The notes under the pieces were generated by a model that made no database searches, was not told where the DNA came from, and was given only the letters and a program-made list of their open reading frames with translations. DNA of 64,000 nucleotides from Proales similis (Eukaryota; Rotifera; Eurotatoria; Ploima; Proalidae), in the NCBI GenBank assembly GCA_019059635.1, contig JAGVRJ010000008.1:558001-622000 (forward strand). The letters run 5' to 3'. Both the position numbers and the translations under genes were made by a program. Every line of letters begins with the position of its first letter. Position 1 is the stretch's first letter. This document shows positions 62,352 through 64,000 of the stretch, piece by piece.

Positions 62352-62481
62352 TTTCGCCTATTCAAATTCTCAATCTAAACTTGAACGAAAAAAGGAGAAA
62401 TTTATTCGAAAGAAGAAGATGATGATTTGTACAAGTCCAAACAGATTGATTGAGAGTTCGTTTTGCAACAACAGGATTGGC

Positions 62482-62781
62482 CTACGGTCGATAAGCTCGC
62501 TCGTTGCCGTTGTCGTTATAAGGCCGTTTGTGGTTGTTGTGTCGATCTGAACGATCGGAGCTGAAGCGATCCGTATAAGAGCGGTCTCGGTCCGAATGAA
62601 ATCGGTCTCGGTCGTTGTGAAATCGCTTTTCTCGAGTGTGACGGCTAATGCTGGCGATCGGTGGCTCTTCTCGCTCCTTCATCGCTTTTACGTAGCTCGG
62701 GTCGTCGTCAGTATAGCGAGAAGCGAGGCTCTTCTCCAGCTCTTCAATTATTTGCCTTTTCTCTTCGGCACTTCGCTCCAT
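62482..62781 (-). CDS. RAMAC-like mRNA cap methyltransferase activating subunit
   Basis: Intronless 99-aa protein. The N-terminal motif LEKSLASRYTDDDPSY followed by a Pro-containing PPI segment resembles the RNMT-binding domain of RAMAC (RAM, FAM103A1; human FEEMFASRFTENDKEY). The rest is Arg, Asp, His, Ser and Asn-rich with RDR and SDR runs, as in the RNA-binding tail of RAMAC (human 118 aa). RAMAC binds and activates the cap guanine-N7 methyltransferase in the nucleus. A reverse-strand AATAAA at 62401-62406 follows the stop. The next gene on this strand starts 131 bp away. The low-complexity tail alone would not identify it; the call rests on the N-terminal motif. Confidence 0.75.
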   Translation of the reverse strand: MERSAEEKRQIIEELEKSLASRYTDDDPSYVKAMKEREEPPIASISRHTREKRFHNDRDRFHSDRDRSYTDRFSSDRSDRHNNHKRPYNDNGNERAYRP

Positions 62782-62974
62782 CTGCTCTACTTTGAATTTG
62801 ACTCAACGTCCTATTCACGTGCGTGTGTGTGTGTGTGCTTGTTTATGAAAATTCAATTCAAACCAAACATTCGAGTCGTTCTGGTCTTTTCTTTAGCCCC
62901 CAAGATCTCGGCAAACAACAATCGCAATTAAAATTATTTATTTCTGATCGAATTGGTTTGGCAGAAGCAAAAAG

Positions 62975-63685
62975 CTATTTGACGCTTTTCTGGCTGGCCG
63001 GCGGCTCGCATTTCTGAAATTTTCGCCTTCTCCTTCTACGAGGCGGAGGAGGCACCGCGGATGGGTCGACCGGACGACACCCTCCGCTGCTCTCGAGCAG
63101 TTGAGTCAACGCTCCGATGTAATGAATGGCCAGACGCAGAGTGGCTATTTTGGACAGACGCTGATGCTCGTTGAGATTGCTGCGCGGCACTATTTTCCTC
63201 AGCTCGTCGAACGCATCGTTCAGAACGTGCATTCGATTGCGCTCTCTCAGAGTGGCGCCGTTCCTGGAGCCGTCACTATCAGAGCTTCTATTCGAGTTTT
63301 CACATTCAGGTCTTGACCACTGAATACAGCCGGCCGACTGTTCGGCTAGATTGTTGCTCGTTTGACTCGTAAATATGGCATGTCGATAAGTATTTTGACA
63401 CAACTCGTTCGCATAGCAGGAAAGAGAGTAGTGACCGCTGCCGCCGCCGCCGCCTCCTTGAGCCAACTCGTTCTTCCAACTCAATTGAGAGTTCTTCACG
63501 GACCAGGTGTCGCGGTTGACCAGTTCAGCTTGAGCGAGCATGGTGCCATGATGATGTCCATTGTGTGGAAGCACTAGTGATGGATAGGAGGGCGCGGCGA
63601 CGAGCGGCTGAGCAAATACTGGCGCGTGGTGCGACTCTTGTCCTATTCTCTGCCTGAACGAGGCTGGGTTCAAGTAGTTCTGCAT
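62975..63685 (-). CDS. bHLH transcription factor, group A type
   Basis: Single-exon 236-aa protein; the bHLH domain spans about residues 142-197: basic region [19 protein letters not shown], loop PRSNLNEHQ, helix 2 [20 protein letters not shown]. The E-box-contacting Glu of RER is present. The layout resembles atonal, twist and Fer family proteins that act as tissue-specific partners of E proteins, but the exact family could not be fixed. Upstream is a His-rich stretch (HNGHHHG), a Gly run and Ser-rich sequence. Downstream is a Pro stretch followed by six consecutive Arg, possibly a nuclear localisation signal. Reverse-strand AATAAA at 62937-62942, only 33 bp beyond the stop. An upstream coding exon cannot be excluded because the window ends nearby. 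Confidence 0.85.
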   Translation of the reverse strand: MQNYLNPASFRQRIGQESHHAPVFAQPLVAAPSYPSLVLPHNGHHHGTMLAQAELVNRDTWSVKNSQLSWKNELAQGGGGGGSGHYSLSCYANELCQNTYRHAIFTSQTSNNLAEQSAGCIQWSRPECENSNRSSDSDGSRNGATLRERNRMHVLNDAFDELRKIVPRSNLNEHQRLSKIATLRLAIHYIGALTQLLESSGGCRPVDPSAVPPPPRRRRRRKFQKCEPPASQKSVK

Positions 63686-64000
63686 TGAAGCAAACTTTGG
63701 TCGGGCAGCAACTGGCAGATTGCGAACTGTAGTCAGCGAGATGCAACTACATCCCGCAAAAATGTGAACCTCAATAGCATATGGCAGCCTAATTGATCAG
63801 AGCAAATTGATTTTATTTCGGCCCAATGAGCAATCCTTAGTTATCAGGTAGAGCGATCGGCAGCCCGTTCGCAACACGAATTCGAACAGCGTCAATTAAT
63901 CTTATCTCTGCAAGAGACCCGTTCGACCATAATCGGTTAGGCAATTGGCTTCCCATTTCACTCCTTAATCTTCACTCTCCCTCTCTCTCTCTCTCCCTCT
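63686..64000. other. Upstream flank of the bHLH gene
   Basis: No further coding sequence recognised. The last bases are a CT-rich simple repeat. It probably contains the bHLH promoter or leader. Confidence 0.4.

Overview
The window is animal nuclear DNA. Coding sequence is broken by GT-AG introns of mostly 43-90 bp, genes lie on both strands, and the recognisable families (neuron navigator, VPS13, lysyl hydroxylase, TMEM47/VAB-9, rhodopsin-type GPCR, sphingosine-1-phosphate phosphatase, RAMAC, bHLH factor, trypsins, C-type lectins) are those of a bilaterian. I cannot name the species; a small-genome invertebrate fits best. No tRNA, rRNA, transposon or CRISPR array was recognised.

Layout. 1-7.0 kb (-): 3'-truncated neuron-navigator-like gene (NAV-A). 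10.37-17.47 kb (+): four intact secreted trypsin-like proteases plus one chimeric pseudogene. 17.7-27.7 kb (-): a second, complete NAV-like gene (NAV-B). 30.2-36.4 kb (-): the most unusual gene, a secreted mosaic with signal peptide, Cys-rich EB/EGF-like module, C-type-lectin-like domain, about 63 tandem 18-residue acidic repeats and a C-terminal chymotrypsin-fold protease; my twelve-exon model closes in frame at 1,851 aa. 36.8-38.0 kb (-): intronless GPCR. 39.5-40.6 kb (+): secreted C-type lectin whose 5' exon structure nearly matches the mosaic gene. 40.8-43.6 kb (-): lysyl hydroxylase (PLOD). 44.3-55.1 kb (+): VPS13, mostly one 8.7-kb exon. 55.6-56.8 kb (-): TMEM47/VAB-9-like protein with two apparently mutually exclusive exons. 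60.4-61.8 kb (+): sphingosine-1-phosphate phosphatase. 62.05-63.7 kb (-): very short RRP15-like gene, RAMAC-like gene and a bHLH factor.

There is no operon logic. The local story is duplication and exon exchange: tandem NAV paralogs flank a protease array; the array's members share an exon layout but carry unrelated C-terminal tail exons, all joined in phase 1; and the mosaic gene looks like a fusion of a neighbouring lectin-type 5' end to a protease 3' end through an expanded 54-bp coding minisatellite. Most exon models were tested by splice consensus, phase continuity and total length divisible by three; the two NAV genes are only partly resolved.
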